A DNA stretch of 64,000 bases from Desulfuromonadales bacterium (GCA_016931615.1 JAFGEL010000072.1:1-64000); one strand, 5' to 3'; shown: positions 8,520-17,804, counted from the stretch's first letter. Notes: generated from the letters alone by a model not told the origin. Translations and numbers: made by a program.

Positions 8520-9011
8520 TTACGGCTTTTGTGGGGGAACGATGACAACCGTTCGATGGGACTTGCGCAGAATCTTTTCAGCGACACTGCCCAAGAAAGC
8601 ATAATGCAGTTTTCCCTTACTGTGGCTGCCGAGCACAATCATATCGACATCAAGGCGATCGGCTACACTCAGGATCATCGGGGCTGGATCACCATGATGA
8701 ACTTCCACCAGAGGCGGATGCTTGACCTCTTCCTCAATCAACTCGGCTTCCTGGGTAATGATCTTGTGCAACTGTTCCTTGGTCTGTGCGGCAAGCTCCG
8801 CTTCATTGGTCGCATTGAGTTGCGCCAACTTGTCTGCGCCCATAGTCAGGGCCACCATATTCAGCACCGAGGGATCAACCGTCGGCATGACATGTAGAAC
8901 ATGGACCTGGGCGTGGAATTTACACGCCAGCTCCAAAGCATAGCGAATAACCCTGGCAGAATCCTGACTTAAATCTTTAGCAACAAGAATATTCTTGATC
9001 TGAAATCCCAT
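8520..9011 (-). CDS. Universal stress protein, UspA family
   Basis: A 163-residue cytoplasmic UspA-fold protein. The N-terminal strand (KNILVAKDLSQDS), the central ADRLDVDMIVLGSHSKGKLH and the C-terminal GSVAEKILRKSHRTVVIVPP give the ATP-binding UspA signature G-x2-G-x9-G(S). The track start is 9059; ATG 9011 follows GGAGGCC and is preferred. It lies 91 nt downstream of the TRAP permease gene on the same strand. Usp proteins are sometimes linked to TRAP transporters as regulators (TeaD with TeaABC), so a role with this transporter is plausible. Confidence 0.9.
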   Translation of the reverse strand: MGFQIKNILVAKDLSQDSARVIRYALELACKFHAQVHVLHVMPTVDPSVLNMVALTMGADKLAQLNATNEAELAAQTKEQLHKIITQEAELIEEEVKHPPLVEVHHGDPAPMILSVADRLDVDMIVLGSHSKGKLHYAFLGSVAEKILRKSHRTVVIVPPQKP

Positions 9012-9102
9012 AACGGCCTCCTGTCTGGTCTGGCAATCCTGACATTGACGACATAACAAGTATAGCAGCTAAATACCGACGCACGACTTCAACATGAAAA
9101 CA

Positions 9103-11691
9103 TCAGGCCAAAGCCTGGGGAGCCGACTGCTTTTTCCGCCGCCGCGATTGCAGAAAGTAAATAAACCCGTAGAGGGCAATGGTCGGAATAAACATCAGCT
9201 CTTTCGGCGGTCGCGGCAAGGTCACCTGCAGGTTGAGGATCTCCTGATCAAAGTCAACTCCGGCTTTTTCCGCCGGGCTGGCAAAAACAACGTTGTCAAT
9301 AAAGATCCGCCCGTCCTCATCGCGGGTTTCAAAGCCGATTGCGTCCAGGCGCTCTCGCGGCGTCGCTTCAGCACCGATGTTAAACATGATGGTCTTGGTG
9401 AACTCTTTGCCTTTCAGGGTTTCACCTTTCAACTCCAGGCGCAACGGCGAACCGGGGTCCATCTGGCCGACATATTCCTCCAGCTGATTCGGCGGTTCCT
9501 CGGTCAGCGGCGGGAAGATGCGGTCCCAGACCAGACCGGGACGGAACAGCATCAGCGCCACCAGCAGTAAAGCCGCCGTCTCCCAGATGCGCGACTTGAC
9601 CAGGAAATACCCCTGAGTCCCCGCCGCAAAAGCCAGCATCGCCAGGATCGCGGCGACAATCGTCACCACCAGGTGATACCAGTGGTCGATCCCGATCATC
9701 AGCAGCTGGGTGTTGAAGATGAACATGAAGGGCAGCACCGCGGTCCGAATATCGTAGGTAAAACCCTGAATACCGGTTTTGATCGGATCCCCCCCCGAGA
9801 TCCCGGCGGCGGCAAAGGCCGCCAGCCCGACCGGGGGCGTGTCATCCGCGAGAATACCGAAATAGAAAACAAACAAGTGCACGGCGATCAGCGGCACGAT
9901 CAGGCCGTTACGCGCTCCCAGGTCGACGATAACCGGGGCCATCAGGGTCGAGACGACGATGTAGTTGGCCGTGGTCGGCAGCCCCATCCCGAGCAGCAGA
10001 CTGATGATTGCGGTAAAGAGCAGAATCAGCATCAGGTTGCCGCCGGAGATAAACTCGACGAACTCGGTCATGACCAGGCCGATTCCGGTCAGGGTCACGG
10101 TCCCGACAACGATTCCCGCCGCCGAAGTCGCAACCCCGATGCCGATCATGTTACGGGCCCCGGAGACCATCCCGTTGATCAGGTCGTTAAAGCCGGTTTT
10201 GAAAGCGAAGGCATCACCGCTGGCCTTGCGGTAGAAGCCCTTGATCGGACGCTGGGTCAGAAGAATGAAGATCATCATCACTGTGGCCCAGTAGGCGGAC
10301 AGGCCGGGCGAGAGACGCTCAACGGTCAGACACCACATCAGCACCACCACCGGCAGCAGGTAATAGAGACCCGCCTGCAGGGTCGGTCCGAGGGGCGGCA
10401 GTTCATTGATCTCCTTGCTGTCATCGAGTTCCGGGACCTTACAGGCCACCCACAGCAGCAGCAGATAGGCTGCCGCCAGCAGCACGCAGACGATATACAG
10501 GGTTGATTTGCCGGCCACACCTTTGATCCAGCCCAGACCGTAATAGGTCACCCCGCCGATGATGATCAGCGACAGGATGGTGAAAACAAAGGAGATGAGG
10601 CGCTGACTCAGGGTCTTGGTGACTTTTTTCTCCATCCCTTCGAGGCCGAGTTTGCAGGCTTCGAGATGGACGATGTAAACCAGGGCGATGTAGGAAATGA
10701 TCGCCGGCAGAAAGGCGTGTTTGATGACTTCGATATAGGAGATCCCGACATATTCCACCATCAGGAAGGCGGCAGCCCCCATGACCGGAGGCATCAGCTG
10801 ACCGTTGGTCGAACAGGCGACCTCGACGGCACCGGCTTTTTCGGCTTTGAAACCGACCCGTTTCATCAACGGGATGGTAAAGGTTCCGGTGGTCACGACG
10901 TTGGCAATTGAAGATCCGGAGACCAGGCCGGTCAAACCGGAGGAGACAACCGCCGCTTTGGCCGGTCCCCCCTTGAGATGCCCGAGTCCGGCAAAGGCGC
11001 TGCGAATGAAATAGTTGCCCGCACCGGCAGCTTCAAGCATGGCGCCGAACAGCACGAACATGAACACCATGCTGGTTGAAACCCCGAGAGCGACCCCGAA
11101 GACCCCCTCGGTTCCCAGCCAGTAGTGGGACATCCCCTTGGCCAGGCTGGCGCCCTTGTGCGAAATGACATCGGGCATGTACTGCCCGCCGAAAGTATAA
11201 AGAATAAAAATTGAGGCCACGATCATCAGCGGTGGACCCAAAGCCCGGCGGGTCGCTTCAAGCAGCAGGATCAGACCGACGACCGCAACAATCAGGTCCA
11301 ATTGGGTCGGTGCCCCGGGTCGATCGGCGAGAGCGTCGTAAAAGATATACAGATACGCGGAACAGAACGCACCGATCAGACCGATAATCCAGTCCTGAAT
11401 TGGAATATAGGAGGTCGGAGATTTTTTAAAAGTGGGGAATGCCGTGTAAGACAAAAATATCGCAAAAGCCAGGTGAATGACCCGCGCTTCGGTGTCATTA
11501 AGGACAAAGAAATTTAAAATGAACGGTAACGGCGAAGCATACCAGAGCTGGAACAGCGTCCAGATCAGTGGAACCAGAAAAAGAACCTTTTTGGGGAACG
11601 CCCCGGTCGGATTCCGCGCTCCGGACTCGGATTCGACAATATCCTCAGGACGTTGCTCGACGGTCGTCACTTTTACATTCTCATTGTCCAT
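9103..11691 (-). CDS. TAXI-TRAP transporter fused 4TM/12TM permease
   Basis: An 862-residue inner-membrane permease in which the small (DctQ-like) and large (DctM-like) TRAP subunits are fused, as is usual for TAXI-type TRAP systems. The DctM core is seen in ASGxIVGTVTLTGIGLVM and LLLGMGLPTTANYIV. The C-terminal 140 residues hold a DUF3394-like extension with a PDZ-like stretch (FASPAEKAGVDFDQEI) and a last membrane segment. TRAP systems import organic acids using a Na+ or H+ gradient; for TAXI members the substrates are mostly unknown. The start follows AGGGA. The binding-protein gene lies upstream across a terminator hairpin. Confidence 0.93.
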   Translation of the reverse strand: MDNENVKVTTVEQRPEDIVESESGARNPTGAFPKKVLFLVPLIWTLFQLWYASPLPFILNFFVLNDTEARVIHLAFAIFLSYTAFPTFKKSPTSYIPIQDWIIGLIGAFCSAYLYIFYDALADRPGAPTQLDLIVAVVGLILLLEATRRALGPPLMIVASIFILYTFGGQYMPDVISHKGASLAKGMSHYWLGTEGVFGVALGVSTSMVFMFVLFGAMLEAAGAGNYFIRSAFAGLGHLKGGPAKAAVVSSGLTGLVSGSSIANVVTTGTFTIPLMKRVGFKAEKAGAVEVACSTNGQLMPPVMGAAAFLMVEYVGISYIEVIKHAFLPAIISYIALVYIVHLEACKLGLEGMEKKVTKTLSQRLISFVFTILSLIIIGGVTYYGLGWIKGVAGKSTLYIVCVLLAAAYLLLLWVACKVPELDDSKEINELPPLGPTLQAGLYYLLPVVVLMWCLTVERLSPGLSAYWATVMMIFILLTQRPIKGFYRKASGDAFAFKTGFNDLINGMVSGARNMIGIGVATSAAGIVVGTVTLTGIGLVMTEFVEFISGGNLMLILLFTAIISLLLGMGLPTTANYIVVSTLMAPVIVDLGARNGLIVPLIAVHLFVFYFGILADDTPPVGLAAFAAAGISGGDPIKTGIQGFTYDIRTAVLPFMFIFNTQLLMIGIDHWYHLVVTIVAAILAMLAFAAGTQGYFLVKSRIWETAALLLVALMLFRPGLVWDRIFPPLTEEPPNQLEEYVGQMDPGSPLRLELKGETLKGKEFTKTIMFNIGAEATPRERLDAIGFETRDEDGRIFIDNVVFASPAEKAGVDFDQEILNLQVTLPRPPKELMFIPTIALYGFIYFLQSRRRKKQSAPQALA

Positions 11692-11780
11692 AACAATCCC
11701 TCTGTGAATGAAGGCAAACTGACAGGTTGATTTCTTGAAGTGAGGACTGAGTATAACAGTAATGGCAGTCCATCATTAAA

Positions 11781-11815
11781 AAAAATGCACCGCTTGTGCG
11801 GCGGTGCATTTTTTC
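11781..11815 (-). terminator. Intercistronic terminator between TAXI binding protein and permease
   Basis: A 13-bp stem (AAAAATGCACCGC / GCGGTGCATTTTT) with flanking A- and T-runs, located 16 nt after the binding-protein stop codon. Read on the minus strand it is a canonical terminator. It sits inside the operon, so it should reduce permease transcription relative to the binding protein. The permease is then reached by read-through or by an unseen promoter at 11692-11780. Confidence 0.88.
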
Positions 11816-11830
11816 TTTATCTCAACATTC

Positions 11831-12802
11831 TTACATCAGGCCGGCTTCTTTGTAGTACTTGATGGCGCCATCATGCAGGGGAGCCGAGAGACCGTCCTTG
11901 ATCATTTCTTCTTTTTTCAGGTTGGCGAAAGCCGGGTGAAGCTTTTTGAAATCATCAAAGTTTTCAAAAACCGCCTTGACGACATTGTAGATCACGTCTT
12001 CCGGAACTGTGGCCGAAGATACGAAGGTTGCGCCGACACCGAAGGTTTTGGTGTCTTCATCAGTTCCACGGTACATTCCACCCGGGATAGTTGCTGTCCG
12101 GTAGTAGGAATTGTCTTTGATGAGTTTATCGATTTTAGGACCGGAAACATTGACCAGAACCGAATCACAGGAGGTGGTGGCTTCTTTGATCGAACCGCTG
12201 GGATGGCCAACGACGAAAACCATGGCGTCAACTTTATTGTCGCACAGGGCTGCTGCCTGCTCGGCGGATTTCAGCTCGGAAGCCAGTTTGAAATCATCAT
12301 TGGTCCAGCCGTAGGCGTTCATGACGACTTCCATGGTGCCACGCTGTCCGGAACCCGGGTTACCGATATTGACGCGCTTGCCTTTGAGATCTTCAAAATT
12401 CTTGATTCCGGCATCTTTACGGGCAACAACTGTGAAGGGCTCGGGGTGAACGGAGAAAACCGCACGCAGGTCTTTGTTCGGGCCCTGATCGGCAAACTTG
12501 CTGGTACCATGATAGGCATGATATTGCCAGTCGGACTGGGCAACACCCATATCCAGCTCACCGGCCGCGATGGTATTAAGGTTGTAAACCGAACCGCCGG
12601 TACTTTCGACTGAGCAACGGATGCCATGCTCTTTACGGGTTTTATTAACCAGGCGGCAGATCGCCCCACCTGTCGGATAATAGACCCCGGTGACGCCGCC
12701 GGTCCCGATGGTGACAAAGCGATTTTCAGCTTCAGCCTGAGTCACCGGAACAAAACTCACAGCAACAGCAAGAGCCAACAGGTACATAAACATCTTTTTC
12801 AT
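11831..12802 (-). CDS. TAXI-family TRAP transporter solute-binding protein
   Basis: A 323-residue periplasmic receptor. The signal peptide spans about residues 1-24 ([17 protein letters not shown]... to TQAEAE). The mature protein begins with the TAXI hallmark [23 protein letters not shown]. The ORF track starts at 12868; ATG 12802 sits behind GAGGAGGAG and opens directly into the signal peptide, so it is the true start. It delivers substrate to the fused permease downstream. A sigma-54-type promoter lies about 95 bp upstream, and the NtrC-type regulator gene is immediately upstream on the same strand, so the gene is probably controlled by that two-component system. The ligand cannot be read from sequence. 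Confidence 0.95.
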   Translation of the reverse strand: MKKMFMYLLALAVAVSFVPVTQAEAENRFVTIGTGGVTGVYYPTGGAICRLVNKTRKEHGIRCSVESTGGSVYNLNTIAAGELDMGVAQSDWQYHAYHGTSKFADQGPNKDLRAVFSVHPEPFTVVARKDAGIKNFEDLKGKRVNIGNPGSGQRGTMEVVMNAYGWTNDDFKLASELKSAEQAAALCDNKVDAMVFVVGHPSGSIKEATTSCDSVLVNVSGPKIDKLIKDNSYYRTATIPGGMYRGTDEDTKTFGVGATFVSSATVPEDVIYNVVKAVFENFDDFKKLHPAFANLKKEEMIKDGLSAPLHDGAIKYYKEAGLM

Positions 12803-12896
12803 TCTGTACTCCTCCTCAAGAAAGAATAGTTGTTGAGCCCACAGCAATGCGGGCCGGTTTAAAGCCACGTACAGCTTAGCGTAGATTTTACATTAA

Positions 12897-12911
12897 GCAA
12901 GGAAAGTACCA
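12897..12911 (-). promoter_or_regulatory. Sigma-54 (-24/-12) promoter for TAXI-TRAP gene
   Basis: The minus strand reads TGGTAC-TTTCC-TTGC. This has the invariant GG-N10-GC spacing and differs from the TGGCAC-N5-TTGC consensus at one base. It points at the binding-protein gene, giving a predicted leader of roughly 80 nt. The adjacent gene encodes a GAFTGA-containing sigma-54 activator, which supports the call. Confidence 0.85.
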
Positions 12912-12942
12912 AGGTTTCATCGACCGGCTAACCGACTGTTTT

Positions 12943-12957
12943 TATAATACTGTTATA
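12943..12957. promoter_or_regulatory. Palindromic site TATAAT-N3-GTTATA (candidate activator site)
   Basis: An inverted repeat TATAAT-ACT-GTTATA centred about 64 bp upstream of the predicted sigma-54 start. It shares its half-sites with two stronger palindromes at 13049-13064 and 13077-13092. It is a candidate binding site for the neighbouring NtrC-type regulator. Confidence 0.5.
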
Positions 12958-13048
12958 AAGAAAAGGCAGGAAGAGACTCCTGCTAAAGGCTATAACCAAA
13001 CAAATGAACAGCTCATTAGCCTGAGAAATTATTTAAGGATTTCAATAT

Positions 13049-13092
13049 GTTATAGAAATATAACCGAATTTGTCAATATAACTAAAGTTATA
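13049..13092. promoter_or_regulatory. Two upstream palindromes (candidate UAS/enhancer)
   Basis: Two perfect inverted repeats built from one half-site: GTTATA-GAAA-TATAAC (13049-13064) and TATAACT-AA-AGTTATA (13077-13092). They lie about 170 and 200 bp upstream of the predicted sigma-54 transcription start, the usual distance for enhancer sites. The last one ends 5 bp before the regulator's stop codon. Confidence 0.65.
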
Positions 13093-13097
13093 TGAGT

Positions 13098-14507
13098 TCA
13101 ACTACGCTCCTGCTTGATCCGCTTACTGAGGGCCGGTTGAGAAATCCCCAGCAGGCGTGCAGCAATACTTTGATTCCCCGCGGAACGCTGCAACGCTTCG
13201 TCCACCAGCAGGCGGTTGGCCTGTTGCAGGGTCGGCAGATCCTCCAGCGCCTGAAAAGGGTTATGAGTCTTGACTCCGGATTCCGCAACGATCGCTTCAC
13301 GGGGCCCGATGCGTTCGAGAAAGCTCTGCATCGACAGGGTCTTAGAACTATGCAGACTGACCGCATCATAAACCATGGCCTCCAGCTCCCGAATATTTCC
13401 GGGAAAGTGGTAGGTCGACAAGAGGACAGCGAGCTCTTTCGGTGGCGTCGGTTTCTTCTTGCCGAGCTTTGCGGCGGCCTGGTCGAGAAAATAATCGAGC
13501 AGCAAGGGCAGATCGTCCTTGCGCTCCCGCAGCGGGGGCAGATGAACATGGTGAGCAATCAGGCGATAGAACAGATCCCTTCTGAAACTGCCTTCAGCCA
13601 TCTTGGTTTCAAGATCGGCATGGGTCGCAACGACTATCCTGGCGCTCATCTGTTTCGCCTGATCACTTCCAAGAGGATAATATTCTCCATCCTGCAGAAG
13701 ACGGAGTAATTTGACCTGCGAGGCCGGGTTCAGATCGCCGATTTCATCAAGCAACAGGGTTCCATTTGCTGCTGTTTCGACCATCCCCTTGCGCACGTTC
13801 TCGGCACCGGTGAAAGCCCCGCGAACATGGCCAAAGAGCGTGTCAGAGAACATATTATCGTCCAACCCGGCAACATTCACCGTGACCAGAGGACCGCTTT
13901 TGCCGCTCAGGCGGTGAATCGCCCGGGCAATCAGCTCCTTGCCCACTCCGCTTTCCCCGGTGACCAGGATCGGTTGAGAACTGGGGGCGACCGCTTCGAG
14001 ATACTGAAAGCGCTTTCTCATGGCAGCATTATTGGTCACAATCGCCGAAAAAACTTCCGGAGAGTCGAGCTGATCCCCTAAAAAGCGCTGTTTGATCGCA
14101 CGGTTCTCCAGTTCAAGTTCACTCATGCGGATAGCCCGCCGCACCCCGTCAACCAGGCGTTCCTCATTAACGGTTTTGACAAAATAATCGAAAGCACCGA
14201 GACGCATGCAATTGACCGCTGTTTCAAGCTGGTTCATACCACTGAGGATAATGACGCGAATATGCGGATAATCCGTGACGATTTTTTCCAGCAGTTCCTC
14301 ACCCGAGATATGCGGCATGGTCAGGTCGAGCAGCACCAGACCGATATCATGCTCGGCCAAATAAGCCATCACGTTACGGCTGTCCTCGCACTGGTGCAGG
14401 TTGGTTACCCCCCCGGGGCCCTCCAGGGACATACTTAAACTGCGTAGCCAGGGGAGTTCATCATCAACCAGCAGGACACCAAAAGAGGGGAAAAGATATT
14501 TGTCCAT
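13098..14507 (-). CDS. NtrC-family sigma-54-dependent response regulator
   Basis: A 469-residue activator in three parts. The receiver (about 8-125) has the acidic pair LLVDDE and phospho-acceptor Asp in LVLLDLTMP (near residue 61). The AAA+ domain (about 140-375) has Walker A GESGVGKE and the sigma-54-contacting GAFTGA loop. The C-terminus is a Fis-type helix-turn-helix (NQSIAARLLGISQPALSKRI). ATG 14507 overlaps the kinase stop (TGATG) and follows AAGGAG, so the two are translationally coupled; the track start 14510 is a TTG. It presumably activates the -24/-12 promoter just downstream and so the TAXI-TRAP genes. Confidence 0.95.
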   Translation of the reverse strand: MDKYLFPSFGVLLVDDELPWLRSLSMSLEGPGGVTNLHQCEDSRNVMAYLAEHDIGLVLLDLTMPHISGEELLEKIVTDYPHIRVIILSGMNQLETAVNCMRLGAFDYFVKTVNEERLVDGVRRAIRMSELELENRAIKQRFLGDQLDSPEVFSAIVTNNAAMRKRFQYLEAVAPSSQPILVTGESGVGKELIARAIHRLSGKSGPLVTVNVAGLDDNMFSDTLFGHVRGAFTGAENVRKGMVETAANGTLLLDEIGDLNPASQVKLLRLLQDGEYYPLGSDQAKQMSARIVVATHADLETKMAEGSFRRDLFYRLIAHHVHLPPLRERKDDLPLLLDYFLDQAAAKLGKKKPTPPKELAVLLSTYHFPGNIRELEAMVYDAVSLHSSKTLSMQSFLERIGPREAIVAESGVKTHNPFQALEDLPTLQQANRLLVDEALQRSAGNQSIAARLLGISQPALSKRIKQERS

Positions 14508-16261
14508 CAAGTCGACTCCTTGAACAACGGCAGAAACAAGCGGACCTGCATCCCTTCACCAGGCTGGGAAGAAAATTCCATCCGCCCGTGATGATCTTTG
14601 ACGATTCCATCCGAAACCGACAGGCCCAGACCGGTCCCCCCGGATTCACGCTTGGTGGTGAAGAAGGGATCAGTGATCCGTTCGAGAGTGTCTTCATCGA
14701 GCCCACGCCCTTCATCGGTGACTTCGAGAACGACCATATCTTCATTTTCCGCAACGTAGGTTTTCACCTTAATCGCCTGTTCCTTGGACTCAAGGGCCTG
14801 ACAGGCATTGAGAATAAGGTTGATCACTACCTGTTCAATCCGATGGCCGTTCCCTTTGAACCCGGGGAGCCCCTGCGCGTATTCAACACTGAAATGGTTC
14901 GTCGCCTTACGCAGCGCATTATCCACCAGGCGCAACGCTGAACGGATCACCTGGTTCAGATCAACCTTGTCATCGAGGCCGGAATCATTTCTTCTAGCGA
15001 AATCCTTGAGATCTTCGACGATACGTTTGATACGGTTGGAGCTTTCCAGCATCTCATCGAGCATTTTGGGAATCTCATCACGCATGCGCGTGTAATCAAA
15101 CCAGCCGAGTTTGAAATCCCCCTGCTGACGATAATGTTCTTCAAGAATCGGCTCGATGTGCTGATAGGCCTTGGTGAGTTGGGGCAAACTGAGCTGAATC
15201 AGACCATTGGGGTTGTTTATTTCATGCGCAACCCCAGAGACCAGGATCCCCAAAGAGGTCATCTTATCGGCGTGCAGGAGTTGCTTCTGACGCACCTGAA
15301 GTTCTTCGGCCGCACGCTTACGTTCGACAATTTCACGTTCCAGCTCTTCAGTCCGCAGGGCCACCTGCTTGCGCAGAGTCCGCGACCAGAGCACGAAAAC
15401 AATCAGCACCAACAGCAGGGGACCGAACACCAGCAGCCCGTACCGCACGATATTCGTCCAGGAAACCGGTTCCGGCTGCAGCACGCCCAGCCATTTTTCC
15501 CTGATGCGGCGGTATTCCCCCGACTTTTTCAGCAATGCCAGACCCTCGTTAAATTGGTCCAGCTGCCCCTGATTGCCTTTTTTGACCGCAAACCCGTAAT
15601 CCTGAGCGACCAGGGCTCGAGCGATCGGATGAATATTATCGAGCTTCAGTTCACTGATCAGGTACTCCCCGGGCAGCTTCGCGACCAGAGCGCAATCGTG
15701 CCGCCCCGCCGCGAGCAGGGTCAGGGCGTCAGCCAGGGTCTGCACCAGGAAGAGGTCAGCGGCGATCTCATTTTCAAGCATGAAATCATGCATGACACTC
15801 CCCTTCATGACAATCACTTCACGGCCGGTCAGATCTTTGGCCGTACGGATGGTTACGTTACCATTTCTGACCCAGATCGACTGGTGAACCTTGGCATGGG
15901 GAATGGAGAAATCAACCTCCTTCTGCCGCTCCTCAGTGTGCGCCATCCCCATCAGAACATCGACATCTCCTCGCTCCAACGCTTTGCGCATCTCCCCCCA
16001 GGAGCCGAGCTGAATATTGATTTCCATCCCCATGACTCGGGCGACGGCCTGACTGAGCTCAACGTTGTAGCCGGTCGGCAAACCATCCTTATCGAGATAT
16101 TCATAAGGGGGATAATTGTAATCTCCACCGATCCGCACCGGGAGATTGGGCGCACCACGCTCTTCCTCGGCGTATCCGGTCACACCGGAACAGAGCCAGA
16201 CCAGCAGCGTCAGACACACCAGGAAGATGAGAGGCTTCAGCCTGAAGTTAGAAACGTGCAT
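14507..16261 (-). CDS. Sensor histidine kinase with periplasmic SBP_bac_3 domain
   Basis: A 584-residue membrane kinase. It has a signal sequence (about 1-31), then a complete family-3 binding-protein domain in the periplasm (about 40-270; GGDYNYPPYEYLDKDGLPTG, later TEERQKEVDFSIPHA). A single membrane segment follows near 280-300 and a short coiled linker. The HisKA domain has its H-box at SGVAHEINNPNG, and the HATPase has DEGRGLDED and GTGLGLSVS. There is no HAMP domain. The T-x2-R-type motif resembles amino-acid-binding family-3 proteins, so an amino-acid-like ligand is possible. It overlaps asnS by 14 nt and the regulator by 1 nt. Confidence 0.94.
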   Translation of the reverse strand: MHVSNFRLKPLIFLVCLTLLVWLCSGVTGYAEEERGAPNLPVRIGGDYNYPPYEYLDKDGLPTGYNVELSQAVARVMGMEINIQLGSWGEMRKALERGDVDVLMGMAHTEERQKEVDFSIPHAKVHQSIWVRNGNVTIRTAKDLTGREVIVMKGSVMHDFMLENEIAADLFLVQTLADALTLLAAGRHDCALVAKLPGEYLISELKLDNIHPIARALVAQDYGFAVKKGNQGQLDQFNEGLALLKKSGEYRRIREKWLGVLQPEPVSWTNIVRYGLLVFGPLLLVLIVFVLWSRTLRKQVALRTEELEREIVERKRAAEELQVRQKQLLHADKMTSLGILVSGVAHEINNPNGLIQLSLPQLTKAYQHIEPILEEHYRQQGDFKLGWFDYTRMRDEIPKMLDEMLESSNRIKRIVEDLKDFARRNDSGLDDKVDLNQVIRSALRLVDNALRKATNHFSVEYAQGLPGFKGNGHRIEQVVINLILNACQALESKEQAIKVKTYVAENEDMVVLEVTDEGRGLDEDTLERITDPFFTTKRESGGTGLGLSVSDGIVKDHHGRMEFSSQPGEGMQVRLFLPLFKEST

Positions 16262-17639
16262 GCCCCGGAGTCCGTGGAAAAGGAATCACGTCACGAATAT
16301 TTTCCATGCCGGTGAGGTACATCAACAGTCGCTCGAAACCAAGCCCGAACCCGGCGTGAGGACAGGTGCCCCAGCGCCTGATATCGAGATACCAGTCGAG
16401 ATCATCCTCTGCAATCCCCTGGTCTGCCATGCGCCGGCGTAAAATATCATAACGCTCTTCACGCTGGCTGCCGCCGATGATCTCCCCAACCCGGGGGACC
16501 AGCAGGTCCATGGCCGCAACAGTTTTGTCATCATCATTCATGCGCATGTAAAAAGCTTTGATCTGCTTCGGATAGTCGGTCACGAAAACCGGGCCGTTAA
16601 AGATCTGCTCGGTCAGGAAACGTTCATGCTCCGATTGCAGATCATGCCCCCACTCAACGGGGAACTCAAAATTCTGCCCGGACTTGCGCAACAGCTCGAT
16701 CGCCTCCGTATAACTGACGGTACGAAATTCCGCCCCGGCCAGGGCCTCCAGTTTATCAATAAGCCCTTTCTCGATGCGCTGATTGAAAAAATCGAGATCC
16801 TCCCGGCAGTTTTCCAGGGCATAAACCACCACGTAGCGCAAGAACTCCTCGCCCAGCCGGCAGTTGTCCTTCAGGTCGGCAAAGGCGATTTCCGGTTCGA
16901 TCATCCAGAATTCGGCGGCATGACGACTGGTATTGGAATTTTCCGCGCGGAACGTCGGCCCAAAGGTATAGATATCGGAAAAAGCCGTAGCAAACAGCTC
17001 ACCCTGCAGCTGGCCGCTGACCGTCAGACCGGTCCGCTGACCGAAAAAATCTTCTTTCCAGTCGATCTGGTCTGCGCTGCGTGGTGGGTTGAGCGGGTCA
17101 AGGGTCGTCACCCGGAACATTTCTCCCGCACCTTCACAGTCATTGGCCGTGATGATCGGGGTCTGCACATACATAAAACCCCGCTCTTGAAAAAATTTGT
17201 GCACGGCAAACGCCAGGGAGCTGCGCAAACGAAACACTGCGCCGAAAGTGTTTGAGCGTGGCCGCAGATGAGCAATGGAGCGCAGATATTCAAAACTGTG
17301 GCGCTTTTTCTGCAACGGATAATCCTCATCCGCCTGGCCGATGATTTCAACCTTTGATGCCTGCAGTTCCCAGTCCTGACCTGAGGCCGGGGATTCAACC
17401 ATCTGACCGACGACTGCAAGGCACGCCCCGGTGCCGACCTTGGTCACGGCAGCATAATTGTCCAGCTGCGGGTCTAGAACGACCTGCACCGAGGCAAAGC
17501 AGCTGCCATCATTCAGCGCGATGAAAGCCACCCCCTTGCCACGTCGAACCGAGCGGACCCAACCCTTGACACAGACATCTGTCACCGGCTCGCTCATAGC
17601 GAGAAGATTTTTAACGGACACCCTTGAACGCCTTTCCAT
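16248..17639 (-). CDS. asnS: Asparaginyl-tRNA synthetase
   Basis: A 463-residue class IIb aminoacyl-tRNA synthetase, close to the 466 residues of the E. coli enzyme. An N-terminal OB-fold anticodon-binding domain (about 12-100; VKGWVRSVRRGKGVAFIALNDGS) is followed by the catalytic domain with motif 2 around TFGPTFRAENSNTSRHAAEFWMIEPE and motif 3 GFGLGFERLLMYLTG. The TFRAENSNTSRH stretch separates AsnRS from AspRS. ATG 17639 follows AAAGG; the track start 17657 has no ribosome binding site. It is followed, with overlap, by the two-component genes, which is an unusual operon partner for a tRNA synthetase. Confidence 0.96.
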   Translation of the reverse strand: MERRSRVSVKNLLAMSEPVTDVCVKGWVRSVRRGKGVAFIALNDGSCFASVQVVLDPQLDNYAAVTKVGTGACLAVVGQMVESPASGQDWELQASKVEIIGQADEDYPLQKKRHSFEYLRSIAHLRPRSNTFGAVFRLRSSLAFAVHKFFQERGFMYVQTPIITANDCEGAGEMFRVTTLDPLNPPRSADQIDWKEDFFGQRTGLTVSGQLQGELFATAFSDIYTFGPTFRAENSNTSRHAAEFWMIEPEIAFADLKDNCRLGEEFLRYVVVYALENCREDLDFFNQRIEKGLIDKLEALAGAEFRTVSYTEAIELLRKSGQNFEFPVEWGHDLQSEHERFLTEQIFNGPVFVTDYPKQIKAFYMRMNDDDKTVAAMDLLVPRVGEIIGGSQREERYDILRRRMADQGIAEDDLDWYLDIRRWGTCPHAGFGLGFERLLMYLTGMENIRDVIPFPRTPGHARF

Positions 17640-17743
17640 AGATTTCAACCTTTCCATAATTATATGAGCAATATCTTTCGACCCGGCCGATCATCAAAGC
17701 CAAAAAGATGGATCAGATTAAAGCACGTTCGGCATCAGGTTTT

Positions 17744-17777
17744 AAACAAAAAGGGCCATCCGTTTCAAGAATGGCCC
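17744..17777 (-). terminator. Terminator after bacteriohemerythrin gene
   Basis: Read on the minus strand: GGGCCAT...ATGGCCC stem followed by TTTTTGTTT. It lies between the hemerythrin stop (17805) and the asnS start (17639) and separates the two operons. Confidence 0.85.
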
Positions 17778-17804
17778 ACTCAAATAAATTTTTTTCAGCT
17801 GCTT

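Noticed and set aside
9673-10506. 277-residue plus-strand ORF opposite the TRAP permease
   Set aside because: It is a shadow of the permease with Gln/His/Asp-rich repetitive composition and no ribosome binding site.
15134-16315. 393-residue plus-strand ORF opposite the sensor kinase
   Set aside because: It is antisense to a canonical histidine kinase gene with SBP, HisKA and HATPase motifs.
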